DNA of 64,000 nucleotides, taken from contig NZ_OCNJ01000010.1 of the NCBI RefSeq assembly GCF_900230255.1, positions 89,247 through 153,246 on the forward strand, written 5' to 3'. A program made the translations under genes and the position numbers. The DNA comes from Caenispirillum bisanense (GTDB lineage Bacteria; Pseudomonadota; Alphaproteobacteria; Rhodospirillales; Rhodospirillaceae). The notes beneath the pieces are model-generated. The model saw only the letters and a list, made by a program, of their open reading frames with translations. It was not told where the DNA came from and ran no database searches. This document shows positions 26,662 through 35,927 of this stretch, in pieces. Each line of letters starts with the position of its first letter. Position 1 is the first letter of the stretch.

Positions 26662-27666
26662 ATGCCTAGAGGGGAACGGGACAGCGCAGGGGAAGGTGCG
26701 GCCGGACCGGCGGATGCGCCGGTGGACCGACCGCGACACCTGCTGATCATTCTCAACCGGCGTGCGGCGCAGAAGCGGATGGACCGGTTCCGCGCCGTGC
26801 TCGGGCTGCTCGACGCCGTCGGATGCACCTACGAGGTGAAGGAGACGCAGGCCGCCGGCGATGCCGCCCGGTTCGCCGCCGAGGCCGCCGCCGAGACGGT
26901 GGATGCGGTGGCCGTGGCCGGCGGCGACGGCACCATCAACGACGCGATCAACGGGTTCCATCCCGCCACGCCGCCGCTCGGCCTCATTCCGCTCGGCACC
27001 GCCAACGTGCTCGCCCACGAGATCGGCCTCGCCACCGATCCCGCCGCCATCGCCGCCGCCCTGACGGCGGGCCGGTGCCTCTCCGTCGTGCCGGGCCAGG
27101 CCAACGGCCGCCGGTTCATGATGATGGCGAGCGTCGGCTTCGACGCCCATGTGGTGGGCGGGGTGCGGCGCTCGGTCAAGCGCCGGATCGGCAAGCTGGT
27201 CTACGTCCTGTCGGCCCTGCGCCAGCTGCTCCGCTACCCGTGCCCGCATCTGACGGCGCTGGTGGACGGACGGCCCGTCACCGCGGCCACCTTGGTCGTG
27301 TCCCGCGGTCGGCTGTACGGCGGTCGCTACGTCATGGCGCCCGCGGCCGATCTGGCGACGCCGGAATTCCAGGTGTCGATCTTCCGCCGCAAGGGCCGGC
27401 TGGCCATGGCGGGCTATTCCGCCGCGCTTCCGCTGGGCTTGCTGAACCGGTGGAACCTGATCGACCACGTCGTCGCCCGCCGGGTCGAGGTCCACGCCCG
27501 TCCCGGCGATCCGGTACAGGCGGACGGCGATACGGCCACCGCGCTGCCCGTGGTCATCGACCTGGCGGATCAGGCCATAGAGGTGCTCGTGCCGCCCGAT
27601 TCCCCCGTGCCCTCGGTCGGTGCGAGCAGGAAGACGACCTGCTTGGAACGGTCGTACGGCGCATAG
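26662..27666 (+). CDS. Diacylglycerol kinase-family lipid kinase
   Basis: 334 residues. The DAGK catalytic motif VAVAGGDGTINDAING is near residues 93-107, followed by IPLGTANVLAHEIG, and a C-terminal beta-sandwich with PVQADGD. This is the YegS/DgkB/BmrU architecture. It should phosphorylate a lipid hydroxyl (diacylglycerol, or a sphingoid or polyprenyl lipid) with ATP at the membrane face. Its 3' end overlaps the convergent methyltransferase gene by 97 bases, which is unusual. Position beside glycolipid transferases suggests a role in diacylglycerol balance. Confidence 0.88.
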   Translation: MPRGERDSAGEGAAGPADAPVDRPRHLLIILNRRAAQKRMDRFRAVLGLLDAVGCTYEVKETQAAGDAARFAAEAAAETVDAVAVAGGDGTINDAINGFHPATPPLGLIPLGTANVLAHEIGLATDPAAIAAALTAGRCLSVVPGQANGRRFMMMASVGFDAHVVGGVRRSVKRRIGKLVYVLSALRQLLRYPCPHLTALVDGRPVTAATLVVSRGRLYGGRYVMAPAADLATPEFQVSIFRRKGRLAMAGYSAALPLGLLNRWNLIDHVVARRVEVHARPGDPVQADGDTATALPVVIDLADQAIEVLVPPDSPVPSVGASRKTTCLERSYGA

Positions 27667-28199
27667 TGGAACCGTTCGGTCGATACGGCGGTGAGGGACA
27701 GTTCTTCGAACAGGGCGGACCACTGCTCCATGCGCAGGAAGTTGTAGGGCAGCGCGACCCCGTTGGGCTTGTTGCCGAGGTAGTCCGCCAGCGCCAGAAT
27801 CCACCGGTCGAGCCGCGTCACCCAGTAGTGGTCCTTGACCAGGACGGGCCCCTTGGAAACGCGCGCCGCCTCGGCCAGAAGACGGCTGCAATGCATGGTG
27901 TGGTGCAGCACGTCGATCAGGGTGACGAGATCGAAGGTGTCGTCCTCGTAGGGAAGGTGGTGGCCGTCGAAGACCGTGACGGGGATGTGCGGCTTGGGCT
28001 GCGGCAGAACGTCGACGCCGCAGACGCCCGCCGCGCCGGCCTCGTGCAGCAGGCGGCTCGCGATGTAGCCGTCGCCCGAGCCGACATCCAGAACGGTCCC
28101 GCCGGCCGGCACGTAAGGGATCAGCAGTGCCGGCAGGCGCCGCGTGCGGACTTGCGAGACTTCCAGCCTGTTCCAGCAGCGGAGCAACGGTGCAATCAT
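27570..28199 (-). CDS. Class I SAM-dependent methyltransferase
   Basis: 209 residues from ATG 28199 (MIAPLLRCWNRLEVSQVRTRR). The open frame extends far upstream, but that part is low-quality Arg-rich sequence. Motif I is VLDVGSGDGYIA, followed by GVDV, and the post-motif segment DTFDLVTLIDVLHHT is typical of methyltransferase domain 11. The C-terminal 32 codons overlap the end of the lipid kinase gene on the other strand. The substrate is unknown; small-molecule or lipid methylation is possible. Confidence 0.85.
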   Translation of the reverse strand: MIAPLLRCWNRLEVSQVRTRRLPALLIPYVPAGGTVLDVGSGDGYIASRLLHEAGAAGVCGVDVLPQPKPHIPVTVFDGHHLPYEDDTFDLVTLIDVLHHTMHCSRLLAEAARVSKGPVLVKDHYWVTRLDRWILALADYLGNKPNGVALPYNFLRMEQWSALFEELSLTAVSTERFHYAPYDRSKQVVFLLAPTEGTGESGGTSTSMA

Positions 28200-28449
28200 C
28201 GGGATCTGCTTCTTTCCATCGGCGCGACAAGGCAGCCGCCTGATCCGGGCCGTCTGCCGCCATCGCCGACGGTTTCTGGTGGTCGCGTCGGCGGCGGTGC
28301 TGCCCGTGCATGGGGCCGCCGCCGGAAATGATACGGACGTCGTGGGCTTTGAACAACGGGCCACGACCTGGCACCGCAGCGGCTGCGCGGAGGCGGCGAG
28401 GACTGAAGCGCCGAGCAGCGGAGTTTGCAGAACCGGCTGCAAAACCAAG

Positions 28450-28483
28450 AAGGGCTTGCCGATCTGCCGATCGGCAAGCCCTT
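28450..28483 (-). terminator. Intrinsic terminator of tRNA-Gln
   Basis: Perfect 15-bp stem (arms 28450-28464 and 28469-28483) with loop TGCC, 8 bases beyond the tRNA 3' end. On the minus strand it is followed by a loose T-tract (CTTGGTTTT). Confidence 0.7.
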
Positions 28484-28491
28484 CATGTTGG

Positions 28492-28565
28492 TGGCTGGGG
28501 GACCAGGACTCGAACCTGGACTAACGGAGTCAGAGTCCGCAGTTCTACCATTAAACTATCCCCCA
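28492..28565 (-). tRNA. tRNA-Gln (anticodon CTG)
   Basis: 74 nt on the minus strand. The acceptor stem is TGGGGGA paired with TCCCCCA, then discriminator G and an encoded CCA. The T-arm is CCAGG-TTCGAGT-CCTGG. The anticodon stem GCGGA/TCCGT closes loop CTCTGAC, giving anticodon CTG. U at position 1 and G73 are typical of tRNA-Gln. Confidence 0.95.
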
Positions 28566-28885
28566 CCAGGGGTTCTTCGTCGGTCCGCCGGGGCGGTTCG
28601 TTCCGAAGAGGCCGCGTATGTACCATCGTGATTTCGGGCTGTAAACCCTTTTTTGCAAAAAATTCCGACGTGGATTCGCCCGTCCGGCTGCGGCCGGTGG
28701 CCGCGATGCCTTACCTTGGATGGACGATTCAGACACGGCCGGGGTTTCATCAAGGCCCGCCCTGCTATAGGTTATAAGGTAAGTATAAACATGCCGCCGT
28801 GCCCCAGCGGGCCCTTGTGCGCCGTGCGCGCGCCTCGTGCGCCCGGTGACGGACCGGCGGCCGGGAACGAGGACAGATACCAACC
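28566..28885. other. Intergenic region between tRNA-Gln and ppx/gppA
   Basis: 320 bases with no convincing coding frame. It holds the minus-strand promoter for the tRNA (28617-28645). On the plus strand an AT-rich patch (TATAGGTTATAAGGTAAGTATAA, 28765-28789, quoted in outline) probably belongs to the promoter of the Ppx/GppA-RlmE-YciB operon, but I cannot assign -35/-10 elements confidently. Confidence 0.5.
28617..28645 (-). promoter_or_regulatory. Sigma-70-type promoter of tRNA-Gln
   Basis: On the minus strand TTTACA, a 17-base spacer and TACATA, ending about 50 bases before the mature 5' end of the tRNA. Both hexamers are near consensus with ideal spacing. Confidence 0.6.
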
Positions 28886-29929
28886 GTGGTCGTGATCAGC
28901 GCTGGATACCCCGGGTTCGCCCCCGGTCCGTCGGCGCGGCGCAGCCTCGGCGCGGACGGGGACGACGGCGTCTATGCCGCCATCGACCTCGGGACCAACA
29001 ACTGCCGCATGCTGGTCGCCCGGCCCACGCCGGACGGCTTCCGGGTGATCGACAGTTACTCCCGCATCACCCGGCTCGGCGAAGGACTCGCCGGCAGCGG
29101 CACCTTGTCCCGGGCGGCCATGGATCGCACGCTCGATGCGCTCGCCCATTGCGCCGACAAGATGCGCCGCCGCGGCGTCACCGCCGCCCGTACCGTGGCG
29201 ACCGAAGCCTGCCGCCGGGCCCGCAACGGCTCCGCCTTCCTCGACGAGGTGCGGCACAAGACCGGGCTGCGGCTCGAAACCATCTCGCCGGCCGAGGAGG
29301 CGCGTCTCGCGCTCGGCGGCTGTGCGCCCCTGCTGGACCCCGAGATCCCCTATGCCCTGGTGTTCGACATCGGCGGCGGCTCGACCGAGCTTCTGTGGGT
29401 GGAGCTGAAGCCCGACGGCGGTCTCGACGTCCAGGGGCTGGCCAGCCTGCCGCTCGGCGTCGTCACCGTGGCCGAGGAATGCGGCGGCGGCGACCTGTGC
29501 AGCCGCACCTACCGCGCCGTGAAGGAGCGCGTCATGCAGCTTCTGCGCCCCTTTGAGGCCATGCATGCCGTGGCCGAGCAGGTGGAGAGCGGCGGCGTGC
29601 AGATGCTCGGCACCTCGGGCACGGTGACGACGCTCGGCGGCGTGCACCTCGGGCTGAAGCGCTACGACCGCTCGCTGGTGGACGGCATCAGCATCGAATT
29701 CGCCGACATCTTCGACGTCAGCCGGCGCCTGTCGTGCATGACGCTGCGCGAACGTGCCCAGCACCCCTGCGTCGGCCGCGAGCGCGCCGACCTGGTGCTG
29801 TCCGGCTGCGCCATTCTGGAAGGCCTGTGCGAGCTGTGGCCGGTGGGGCGCCTGCGCGTCGCCGACCGGGGCCTGCGCGAAGGCATGCTGCTCGACCTCA
29901 TGCGGGTCGATGCGATGGAGGTTGCATAA
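28886..29929 (+). CDS. Ppx/GppA-family phosphatase (exopolyphosphatase / pppGpp hydrolase)
   Basis: 347 residues. The ASKHA-fold phosphate motifs are intact: [14 protein letters not shown] near residue 31, [13 protein letters not shown] near 157 and [10 protein letters not shown] near 237. It is shorter than E. coli Ppx and lacks the C-terminal HD domain, as in many alphaproteobacterial members. It hydrolyses polyphosphate or converts pppGpp to ppGpp. RlmE starts 4 bases after its stop, and ppx-rlmE adjacency is a known alphaproteobacterial arrangement. The start used ([10 protein letters not shown]) could be shorter by a few codons. Confidence 0.9.
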   Translation: MVVISAGYPGFAPGPSARRSLGADGDDGVYAAIDLGTNNCRMLVARPTPDGFRVIDSYSRITRLGEGLAGSGTLSRAAMDRTLDALAHCADKMRRRGVTAARTVATEACRRARNGSAFLDEVRHKTGLRLETISPAEEARLALGGCAPLLDPEIPYALVFDIGGGSTELLWVELKPDGGLDVQGLASLPLGVVTVAEECGGGDLCSRTYRAVKERVMQLLRPFEAMHAVAEQVESGGVQMLGTSGTVTTLGGVHLGLKRYDRSLVDGISIEFADIFDVSRRLSCMTLRERAQHPCVGRERADLVLSGCAILEGLCELWPVGRLRVADRGLREGMLLDLMRVDAMEVA

Positions 29930-29933
29930 CGAC

Positions 29934-30710
29934 ATGACACGCAAGCCCACGTCCTCCCGCGGTGGCGCCCGGCGCTCCGCGGCGGGCGCGGTCGCCAATA
30001 CGGGCGACCGACAGCTGACGGTGCGGGTGAAGACCGCCAAGAAGCGCTCCAAGTCCTCGGCGGCCTGGCTGCAGCGCCAGCTCAACGATCCCTATGTCGC
30101 CGAGGCCAAGGCGCGCGGCCTGCGCTCGCGCGCCGCCTTCAAGATCATCGAGCTGGACGACCGCTTCGGCTTCCTCGTCCCCGGCGCCCGCGTCGTCGAC
30201 CTGGGCGCCGCCCCGGGCGGCTGGACCCAGGTGGCGGTGGACCGGGTGAACGCCGGCAAGCCGGGCGGCGGCCGGGTGGTCGGCCTCGACATCCTGGAGT
30301 GGGAGAGCGTGCCCGGCGCCACCTGCATCACCAAGGACTTCAACGACGACGACGCGCCCGCCGTGCTGAAGGCCGCCCTGGGTGGCCCGGCGGACGTGGT
30401 GCTGTCGGACATGGCGGCGCCCACCACCGGCCATCCGGCGACCGATCACCTGCGTATCATGAACCTGCTGGAACTGGCCTGGCACTTCGCCGAGGACGTG
30501 CTGGCGCCCGGCGGCACCTTCGTGTGCAAGGTCTTCCAGGGCGGCACCGAGAACGAGCTGCTGGCCCGCATGAAGGCGACCTGCGAGACGGTGCGCCACG
30601 CCAAGCCGCCGGCCAGCCGCAAGGACAGCGCGGAAATGTACGTGATCGCCTCCGGCTTCAAGGGCCGCCCGGCCGACCGCGACGACGACGACCAGGAGGA
30701 AACGGCGTGA
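29934..30710 (+). CDS. rlmE: 23S rRNA 2'-O-ribose U2552 methyltransferase
   Basis: 258 residues from ATG 29934. The SAM motif is [15 protein letters not shown]. The K-D-K-E catalytic tetrad of FtsJ/RrmJ is visible as the Lys of SRAAFK, the Asp of [11 protein letters not shown], the Lys of FVCKVFQGG and the Glu of SAEMYVIA. It methylates U2552 in the A-loop of the large subunit. The basic N-terminal 40 residues extend beyond the E. coli protein. Its stop overlaps the GTG start of YciB. Confidence 0.95.
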   Translation: MTRKPTSSRGGARRSAAGAVANTGDRQLTVRVKTAKKRSKSSAAWLQRQLNDPYVAEAKARGLRSRAAFKIIELDDRFGFLVPGARVVDLGAAPGGWTQVAVDRVNAGKPGGGRVVGLDILEWESVPGATCITKDFNDDDAPAVLKAALGGPADVVLSDMAAPTTGHPATDHLRIMNLLELAWHFAEDVLAPGGTFVCKVFQGGTENELLARMKATCETVRHAKPPASRKDSAEMYVIASGFKGRPADRDDDDQEETA

Positions 30711-31321
30711 GCGGCGAGGCGCGGCAGCAGCCGGAGACGACGGCGGCCGAGACCGGCGGCAGGAAGCCCCTGAACCAGTGGCTGAAGCTGCTGCTGGAGG
30801 CCGGGCCGCTGGTGATCTTCTTCATCGGCAACAACAAGTTCGGCATCATCCCGGCGACCGCGGCCTTCGTGGCGGCGACGGTGGTGTCGCTGGCGGTGAC
30901 CTGGACGCTGGCGCGCAAGCTGCCGGTGGTGCCGCTGGTGTCGGGCATCTTCGTGGTGGGCTTCGGCGGGCTGACGATCCTGCTGGAGGACGACCTGTTC
31001 ATCAAGCTGAAGCCGACCATCGTCAACGCGCTGTTCGCGGCGACCCTGTTCGTCAGCCTGTTCTTGCGCAAGAACGTGCTGAAGATCGTTTTCGACGCGG
31101 CCTTCCACCTGACCGACGAAGGCTGGCGCAAGCTCACCTGGCGCTGGGCGTGGTTCTTCGTGCTGCTGGCGGTGCTGAACGAGATCGTCTGGCGCAGCTT
31201 CGAAACGGACGTGTGGGTGCAGTTCAAGGTCTTCGGCATCATGCCGCTGACCATCGTGTTCAGCCTTACGCTGATCCCGCTGCTGACGAAGTACCACCCG
31301 GAGAAGGAAGGGAAGGCGTAG
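30707..31321 (+). CDS. yciB: Intracellular septation protein A / inner membrane protein YciB
   Basis: 204 residues. A GTG start (GTGA overlap with the RlmE stop) is supported by AGGAGG 7 bases upstream. Five or six membrane segments carry the IspA/YciB signature ([46 protein letters not shown]). It is an inner-membrane protein linked to cell-envelope assembly and septation; its molecular function is not established. Confidence 0.92.
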   Translation: MSGEARQQPETTAAETGGRKPLNQWLKLLLEAGPLVIFFIGNNKFGIIPATAAFVAATVVSLAVTWTLARKLPVVPLVSGIFVVGFGGLTILLEDDLFIKLKPTIVNALFAATLFVSLFLRKNVLKIVFDAAFHLTDEGWRKLTWRWAWFFVLLAVLNEIVWRSFETDVWVQFKVFGIMPLTIVFSLTLIPLLTKYHPEKEGKA

Positions 31322-31328
31322 GGCGCCT

Positions 31329-31667
31329 TCAGTCGGCCGGCGGCAACAGCTCGTCGACGCTGACGTCGAGCGCGGCCGCCAGCGCCCGATAGGCTTCGAC
31401 CGTGCCGGTCTTCCGGCTGCTCTCCATCTCCGTAATGGTGCTCAGCCCGACGCCCGAGGCTTCGGACAGCGCCTGCTGCGTCAAGCCGCGATGGCGGCGC
31501 CACAGGCGCAGCGCGCTCTCCCCGCCGCTCAGGAGCAGGGTGACGAGGTCATGCGGTAGGCGCTCGTCGTGTTCCGCGGCGCGGGAGGCGACGATGTCCT
31601 CCAGGTCCTCGAGGCGCTCCCGCATGGCGTCGTACGTGGCGCGGGGGATGGTGATCATCTCATTCAT
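31329..31667 (-). CDS. Xre-family antitoxin (helix-turn-helix)
   Basis: 112 residues. The C-terminal Cro/C1 helix-turn-helix is LWRRHRGLTQQALSEASGVGLSTITEMESS (in outline), followed by a DVSVDELLPP tail. The N-terminal segment MITIPRATYDAMRERLEDLE looks like an antitoxin dimer region. It is the second gene of a toxin-first module and overlaps the toxin by 8 bases. It should neutralise the RelE-type protein and repress the operon. The other start at MITIPRA is possible. Confidence 0.85.
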   Translation of the reverse strand: MNEMITIPRATYDAMRERLEDLEDIVASRAAEHDERLPHDLVTLLLSGGESALRLWRRHRGLTQQALSEASGVGLSTITEMESSRKTGTVEAYRALAAALDVSVDELLPPAD

Positions 31668-31917
31668 AGGCTTCCCTCCGGTGCAGAACGCGCTGGATCA
31701 CCATGAGGATGATGGTGTCGTTCTCGATCCGGTAGATGACGCGGTAGTCGGCGACCCGTAAGCGGAAGTCGGGGGATCCCTGCAGGGCCTTCACGTTGTT
31801 GGCGAGGCTGTGCGGATCCGCCGCGAACTGTTCGATCTTGGCGACAATGCGAGTGCGGTCGGCGGACGCAATCCGCCGCATGTCCTTCTGCGCCGTCCTG
31901 GTCCACGCGATCCGCAC
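31660..31917 (-). CDS. RelE/ParE-family toxin
   Basis: 85 residues. The sequence pattern WTRTAQKDMRRI, ALQGSPDFRLRVADYRVIYRI and ILMVIQRVLHRREAYE is that of RelE-superfamily toxins, with the conserved Arg residues and C-terminal Tyr of the ribonuclease fold. It probably cleaves mRNA at the ribosome. Gene order toxin then Xre antitoxin resembles higBA. It sits between yciB and tRNA-Pro with no mobile-element marks. Confidence 0.88.
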   Translation of the reverse strand: MRIAWTRTAQKDMRRIASADRTRIVAKIEQFAADPHSLANNVKALQGSPDFRLRVADYRVIYRIENDTIILMVIQRVLHRREAYE

Positions 31918-32014
31918 GGTGGTCTCCCCCCAACCAGCCGAATTATCTCATGGCGAGAGGGGGCGTGGCAACGTGACCGATTGCGGCTGGAGGGCGGCCG
32001 GATCCGGGCAAAAG

Positions 32015-32049
32015 AAAAGAGCGCCAAGTCGATGACTTGACGCTCTTTT
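32015..32049 (-). terminator. Intrinsic terminator of tRNA-Pro
   Basis: 16-base arms (32015-32030 and 32034-32049) with one mismatch and a 3-base loop. On the minus strand the stem ends CGCTCTTTT and is followed by CTTTT, a strong T-tract. It starts 5 bases past the tRNA 3' end. Confidence 0.8.
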
Positions 32050-32053
32050 CTTC

Positions 32054-32130
32054 TGGTCGGAGTGAGAGGATTCGAACCTCCGGCCCCTGCCTCCCGAAGA
32101 CAGTGCTCTACCAGGCTGAGCTACACTCCG
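32054..32130 (-). tRNA. tRNA-Pro (anticodon CGG)
   Basis: 77 nt on the minus strand with encoded CCA. The acceptor is CGGAGTG/CACTCCG with discriminator A. The anticodon stem CTGTC/GGCAG encloses TTCGGGA, giving anticodon CGG. The T-arm is GGAGG-TTCGAAT-CCTCT. C1-G72 is characteristic of bacterial tRNA-Pro. Confidence 0.95.
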
Positions 32131-32147
32131 TTCGCCGTGAGGCCCGG

Positions 32148-32177
32148 GTTATAGACCGCCGGGCCGGACCCTTGCAA
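32148..32177 (-). promoter_or_regulatory. Promoter of tRNA-Pro
   Basis: On the minus strand TTGCAA, an 18-base spacer and TATAAC, ending 17 bases before the tRNA 5' end. Near-consensus sigma-70 elements and good placement. Confidence 0.6.
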
Positions 32178-32254
32178 GGGATTTTTTGCATTTTCTTCAT
32201 CGTGCTGACGGCGCCCGGCCGGCCCGCGTCCCGGGCCGGCCTGAGCCCCGTGGA

Positions 32255-33277
32255 TCAGCCTTCGCCGGCGGCGGCGCGGGCCTGCTTCAGCCACTCGTCG
32301 AAGGTGGCGCGGTTGGCCGCGATCCATTCCTCGGCGTGGCGTTCGATGTCACTCGGGCTGTCTTCGCCGTTCTGCATCTTCAGGTTTTGGGCGGAGACGT
32401 CGTTGACCGGCAGCTCGGCCACCTCGAACAGCTTGGCGGCGGCCGGGTTGTCGTCGATCCAGGCCTTGGTGGCGATGACCTTCTGGTCGTTGACGGCGAA
32501 GCCCAGGTTGCGGCCGTCGGCCAGCTCGGTCTTGGCTTCCTGGCCGTCGGGCAGCGAGGTGTAGGGCACTTCGAGCCACGTCACGTCCTCGCCCGGCGCC
32601 AGCACGCCCGACACCCACAGCGGCGTCCAGGTGTAGTAGAGGATCGGGTCGCCCTTCTCGAAGCGGGTCATGGTGTCGGCCATGAGGGCGAAGTAGCTGC
32701 CCTGGTTGTGTTCCACCGTGTCGCGCAGGCCGTATTCGTCCAGGTGATGCTCGATCACCCGCTCGCAGCCCCAGCCGGGGTTGCAGCCGGTCAGGTCGGC
32801 CTTGCCGTCGCCGTCGGCGTCGAACAGCTTGGCGATGTCGGGCTTCTTCAGGTCCTCGACGCTCTTGATACCGTGGGCGTCGGCCGTCTTCTTGTCGATC
32901 AGGTAGCCCTGCAGCGAGTTGGAGACGTAGGGGCCGGAGCGCCACAGCATGTCCGGGCCGCCGGCCTTCTCGAAGAACGCCTTGTGCAGCGGATCCCAGT
33001 GGACGGCGGCGAAGGTGATGTCGCCGTTGGCGATGCCGAGGTGCATGGTGGGATACTCGAGCTCGACGTGTTCCTTCACGTCGTAGCCCAGTTCCGCCAG
33101 CGCGCTCATGAGGATCTTCGTCTGGAAGATCTCCTCGGCGATGGAGCTGGTGGCGGGCGTCACCGCGACGCCTTCGCCCGGCTTGTCGGCGGCGGCCAGG
33201 GCGGGGCCGGCGAAGGCCAGGGCCAGGCCGGCGCTGCCGGCGGCGAGCAGGCTGCGCAGGGTGGTCCGATCGCTCAT
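32255..33277 (-). CDS. Glycine betaine/proline ABC transporter substrate-binding protein (ProX/OpuAC type)
   Basis: 340 residues from ATG 33277, supported by AGGAG 7 bases upstream. A Sec signal peptide ends at GPALAAA. The mature protein has the OpuAC pattern (VTPATSSIAEEIFQTKILMSALAELGYDVKEH, then WDPLHKAFFEKAGGP and YYTWTPLWVSG), with aromatic residues that usually box quaternary ammonium groups. It should bind glycine betaine, proline betaine or choline in the periplasm. It is the last gene of a proV-proW-proX operon, 46 bases after proW. Confidence 0.9.
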   Translation of the reverse strand: MSDRTTLRSLLAAGSAGLALAFAGPALAAADKPGEGVAVTPATSSIAEEIFQTKILMSALAELGYDVKEHVELEYPTMHLGIANGDITFAAVHWDPLHKAFFEKAGGPDMLWRSGPYVSNSLQGYLIDKKTADAHGIKSVEDLKKPDIAKLFDADGDGKADLTGCNPGWGCERVIEHHLDEYGLRDTVEHNQGSYFALMADTMTRFEKGDPILYYTWTPLWVSGVLAPGEDVTWLEVPYTSLPDGQEAKTELADGRNLGFAVNDQKVIATKAWIDDNPAAAKLFEVAELPVNDVSAQNLKMQNGEDSPSDIERHAEEWIAANRATFDEWLKQARAAAGEG

Positions 33278-33323
33278 GGGATACTCCTCTGGCTGTTGTG
33301 TCGGGTCGGGCATGGAAGAGGCG

Positions 33324-34307
33324 TCAGCGGGGGCGCGGCTGCGGCGTCGTCTCGCGCGCCTCGGCGGCGGTGGCCTCGGTGCGGCGGCGGTCGCGCAGGC
33401 CGAACAGCAGGCCGGCGGGGCCGCGCTGGCGCCAGCCGATGCCGGCGTTCTCCTTGGCGGAGGTGCCGAGCGCCTGGGTGAAGCGGTCGATGATGATGGC
33501 GAGCACCACGATGCCGACGCCGCCCACCGTCGCGAGGCCCATGTCGAGGCGGCCGATGCCGCGCAGCACCATCTGGCCGAGGCCGCCGACGGCGATCATG
33601 GAGGCGATCACCACCATGGACAGGGCCAGCATGAGGGTCTGGTTGACGCCGGCCATGATGGTGCGCATGGCGAGCGGCAGCTGCACCTTGAACAGCAGCT
33701 GGCGGGGGCTCGCGCCGAAGCTGTTGGCGGCCTCGATCACGTCGCCGGGCACCTGCCGGATGCCGAGGTCGGTGAGGCGGATGAGCGGCGGCAGGGCGAA
33801 GATGATGGTCACCACCACGCCCGGCACGTTGCCGATGCCGAACAGCATGACGATGGGCACCAGGTAGACGAAGGCCGGCAGCGTCTGCATGGCGTCGAGC
33901 AGCGGACGCAGGGCGCTCTGGGCGCGGTCGCTGCGGGCCAGCGCGATGCCCGTCGGCACGCCGATCAGCACGCAGAAGAACACGCTGGTCAGCACCAGCG
34001 ACAGGGTGGTCATGGCCTCGTCCCAGGCGCCGACCAGGCCGACGAAGATCATGCCGAGCACGGCGCCGATGGCGACGCGGCCGCCGGCGATCTGCCAGCC
34101 GATGAGGCCGATGAGGGCGAGCATGATCAGCGCCGGGGTGCCCTGCAGCAGGGCGTCGATGCCCGACAGCACGCCGTCCACCGGCCAGCGCACCGCCTGG
34201 AAGACGGGGCGGAAGTTGCCGACCAGCCAGTCGAGGGCGGTTTCCACCCAGTCGCCGAGCGGAATGACGGCGTCCTCGAAGGGGTCGAGCAAGGTGCGTT
34301 CGGCCAT
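33324..34307 (-). CDS. proW: Glycine betaine/proline ABC transporter permease (ProW type)
   Basis: 327 residues with about seven membrane segments. The binding-protein-dependent transport motif is [23 protein letters not shown] (in outline). The N-terminus ([21 protein letters not shown]) matches ProW/OpuAB proteins. It forms the inner-membrane channel for betaine uptake. It begins 2 bases after the ATPase gene, so the operon is tightly packed. Confidence 0.92.
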   Translation of the reverse strand: MAERTLLDPFEDAVIPLGDWVETALDWLVGNFRPVFQAVRWPVDGVLSGIDALLQGTPALIMLALIGLIGWQIAGGRVAIGAVLGMIFVGLVGAWDEAMTTLSLVLTSVFFCVLIGVPTGIALARSDRAQSALRPLLDAMQTLPAFVYLVPIVMLFGIGNVPGVVVTIIFALPPLIRLTDLGIRQVPGDVIEAANSFGASPRQLLFKVQLPLAMRTIMAGVNQTLMLALSMVVIASMIAVGGLGQMVLRGIGRLDMGLATVGGVGIVVLAIIIDRFTQALGTSAKENAGIGWRQRGPAGLLFGLRDRRRTEATAAEARETTPQPRPR

Positions 34308-34309
34308 GG

Positions 34310-35503
34310 TCAGCTGTCCCGGTCCAGTGTCTGGAGAAGGCGGGTCTTGGAAATGGCGCCGAGGTAGCGCCCGTCGCCGTCGACCACCGGCACGGCGATG
34401 GGACTGCCGGCAACGGCGCCCAGCAGGTCGTTGAGCAGGGTCTCGGCCGGCACCGGCGCGACACCGTCGACGAAGGCGTGGCGGAAGCGCGGCTCGGTCT
34501 CGGCCTTGATGGCGGCGCGCAGGGTCTCGACGCTGACGACGCCGTGGAACTTGCGCTGCTTGTCGACCACGAAGCCGTACTCGCGGTCGTGGTCCTGCAG
34601 GCGCTTCAGCGCCGTGCGCACGCCGAAGTCGGCGCGGTCGATCACCGTCACCTGCTCGCGCCGGGCGATGTCGGCGGCGGTGAGCACCTTGGAAACGTCG
34701 ACGCCGCGGAAGAACGAGCGGACGTAGTCGTCGGCGGGGTTACGCAGGATCTCGTCGGGCGTGCCCACCTGCACGACGCGGCCGCCTTCCATTATGGCGA
34801 TGCGGTCGCCGATGCGCATGGCCTCGTCGAGGTCGTGCGAGATGAAGATGATGGTGCGGTTGCTGTCGGCCTGCAACTTGACCAGTTCGTCCTGCATCTC
34901 GGCGCGGATGAGCGGGTCGAGGGCCGAAAATGCCTCGTCCATCAGCATGATCGACGGATCGGCGGCCAGCGCGCGGGCGAGGCCGACGCGCTGCTGCATG
35001 CCGCCCGACAGTTCCGACGGATAGCTGTCGGCATAGGGCGCGAGGCCCACCTGGTCGAGCGCGTGAAGCGCCCGGCCGTGGCGCTCGTCCCGGGGGACGC
35101 CGGCCAGTTCCAGCCCGAAGGCGGCGTTGTCGATCACCTTCAGGTGCAGCATGAGGGCGAAGGACTGGAATACCATGCTCATGTCGCGGCGGCGCAGCTC
35201 GCGCAGGTCGGCGACCGACAGCTTGGCGATGTCGCGGCCGTCCACCAGCACCTCGCCGGCGGTCGGCTCGATCAGGCGGTTGAGCAGGCGCACCAGCGTC
35301 GACTTGCCGGAGCCCGACAGGCCCATGACGACGAAGATCTCGCCGGCCTGGACGCTGAAGCTGGCGTCGTTGACGCCCACCGTGTTGCCCGTGCGGGCGA
35401 AGATGTCCTCCTTGGACAGCCCCTGGCGCACCAGGTCCAGGGCCTCGTCGGGATTCGGTCCGAAGATCTTGTAGAGATTCCGGACGACAAGTTTTTCGGT
35501 CAT
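34310..35503 (-). CDS. proV: Glycine betaine/proline ABC transporter ATPase with CBS domains (ProV type)
   Basis: 397 residues from ATG 35503 ([15 protein letters not shown]). Walker A is GLSGSGKST, the signature is LSGGMQQRV, and Walker B is [13 protein letters not shown], all diagnostic for ProV/OpuAA. The C-terminal 120 residues form tandem CBS domains, which sense ionic strength in OpuA. It drives osmoprotectant import and is the first gene of the operon. A promoter is visible at 35602-35630. Confidence 0.93.
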   Translation of the reverse strand: MTEKLVVRNLYKIFGPNPDEALDLVRQGLSKEDIFARTGNTVGVNDASFSVQAGEIFVVMGLSGSGKSTLVRLLNRLIEPTAGEVLVDGRDIAKLSVADLRELRRRDMSMVFQSFALMLHLKVIDNAAFGLELAGVPRDERHGRALHALDQVGLAPYADSYPSELSGGMQQRVGLARALAADPSIMLMDEAFSALDPLIRAEMQDELVKLQADSNRTIIFISHDLDEAMRIGDRIAIMEGGRVVQVGTPDEILRNPADDYVRSFFRGVDVSKVLTAADIARREQVTVIDRADFGVRTALKRLQDHDREYGFVVDKQRKFHGVVSVETLRAAIKAETEPRFRHAFVDGVAPVPAETLLNDLLGAVAGSPIAVPVVDGDGRYLGAISKTRLLQTLDRDS

Positions 35504-35927
35504 GCGATCGGTGCCTCGCCCTGTGGGCAAACAAAGCCCGTCCGCTCCGGCGCCATCGCGTCGAAGCGGTGCTGCTGTTTCGGTATCATTCATTTTCTAG
35601 ATAGTTAACATCGCAGCTACCAATGGTCAAGGGCGATGAGGGAGTATGCTACCGATCCGCGCCTTAGACTTGGCGATGACTTGGGCGGACGGCGCGAAGA
35701 CTTGGCGGGGAAGACATTTCGGCGACCCCGAAGACGGGCCGGAAATAGTCCGAAAGGAACCGGCCCCCTGCGCCGGCGGAGGAAGCGACGCGCCCTCCGT
35801 CCGTCGCGCCGGCCCTGTGGCAGCATAATTTCCTTAATCGGCAGCCTGTTTACCTATACGTCATTTCCGGCTAAGCTGACCCCACGCAACGAGCGGCGCC
35901 GGATCGCCGCCGCGCAGGGAGAGCACC
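35504..35927. other. Intergenic region upstream of the betaine importer and the SCP2 gene
   Basis: 424 bases, divergent, with no convincing gene. The left part is AT-rich and carries the importer promoter. The frames that stay open in the middle are Arg-rich with no family features. The right part (CATAATTTCCTTAATCGG, 35823-35840) is AT-rich and probably contains the SCP2 promoter, but no clear hexamers are seen. Confidence 0.5.
35602..35630 (-). promoter_or_regulatory. Probable promoter of the proVWX operon
   Basis: On the minus strand TTGACC, a 17-base spacer and TAACTA, ending about 100 bases before the proV ATG, in a locally AT-rich stretch. Good -35, weaker -10. Confidence 0.45.

Noticed and set aside
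28200..28448. N-terminal extension of the methyltransferase gene
   Set aside because: The extra 83 codons are Arg/Ser-rich, run into the tRNA terminator and have no match to methyltransferase N-termini.
35617..35826. 69-codon minus-strand frame in the proV-SCP2 intergenic region
   Set aside because: Arg-rich with no ribosome site and no family features; it overlaps the promoter region.
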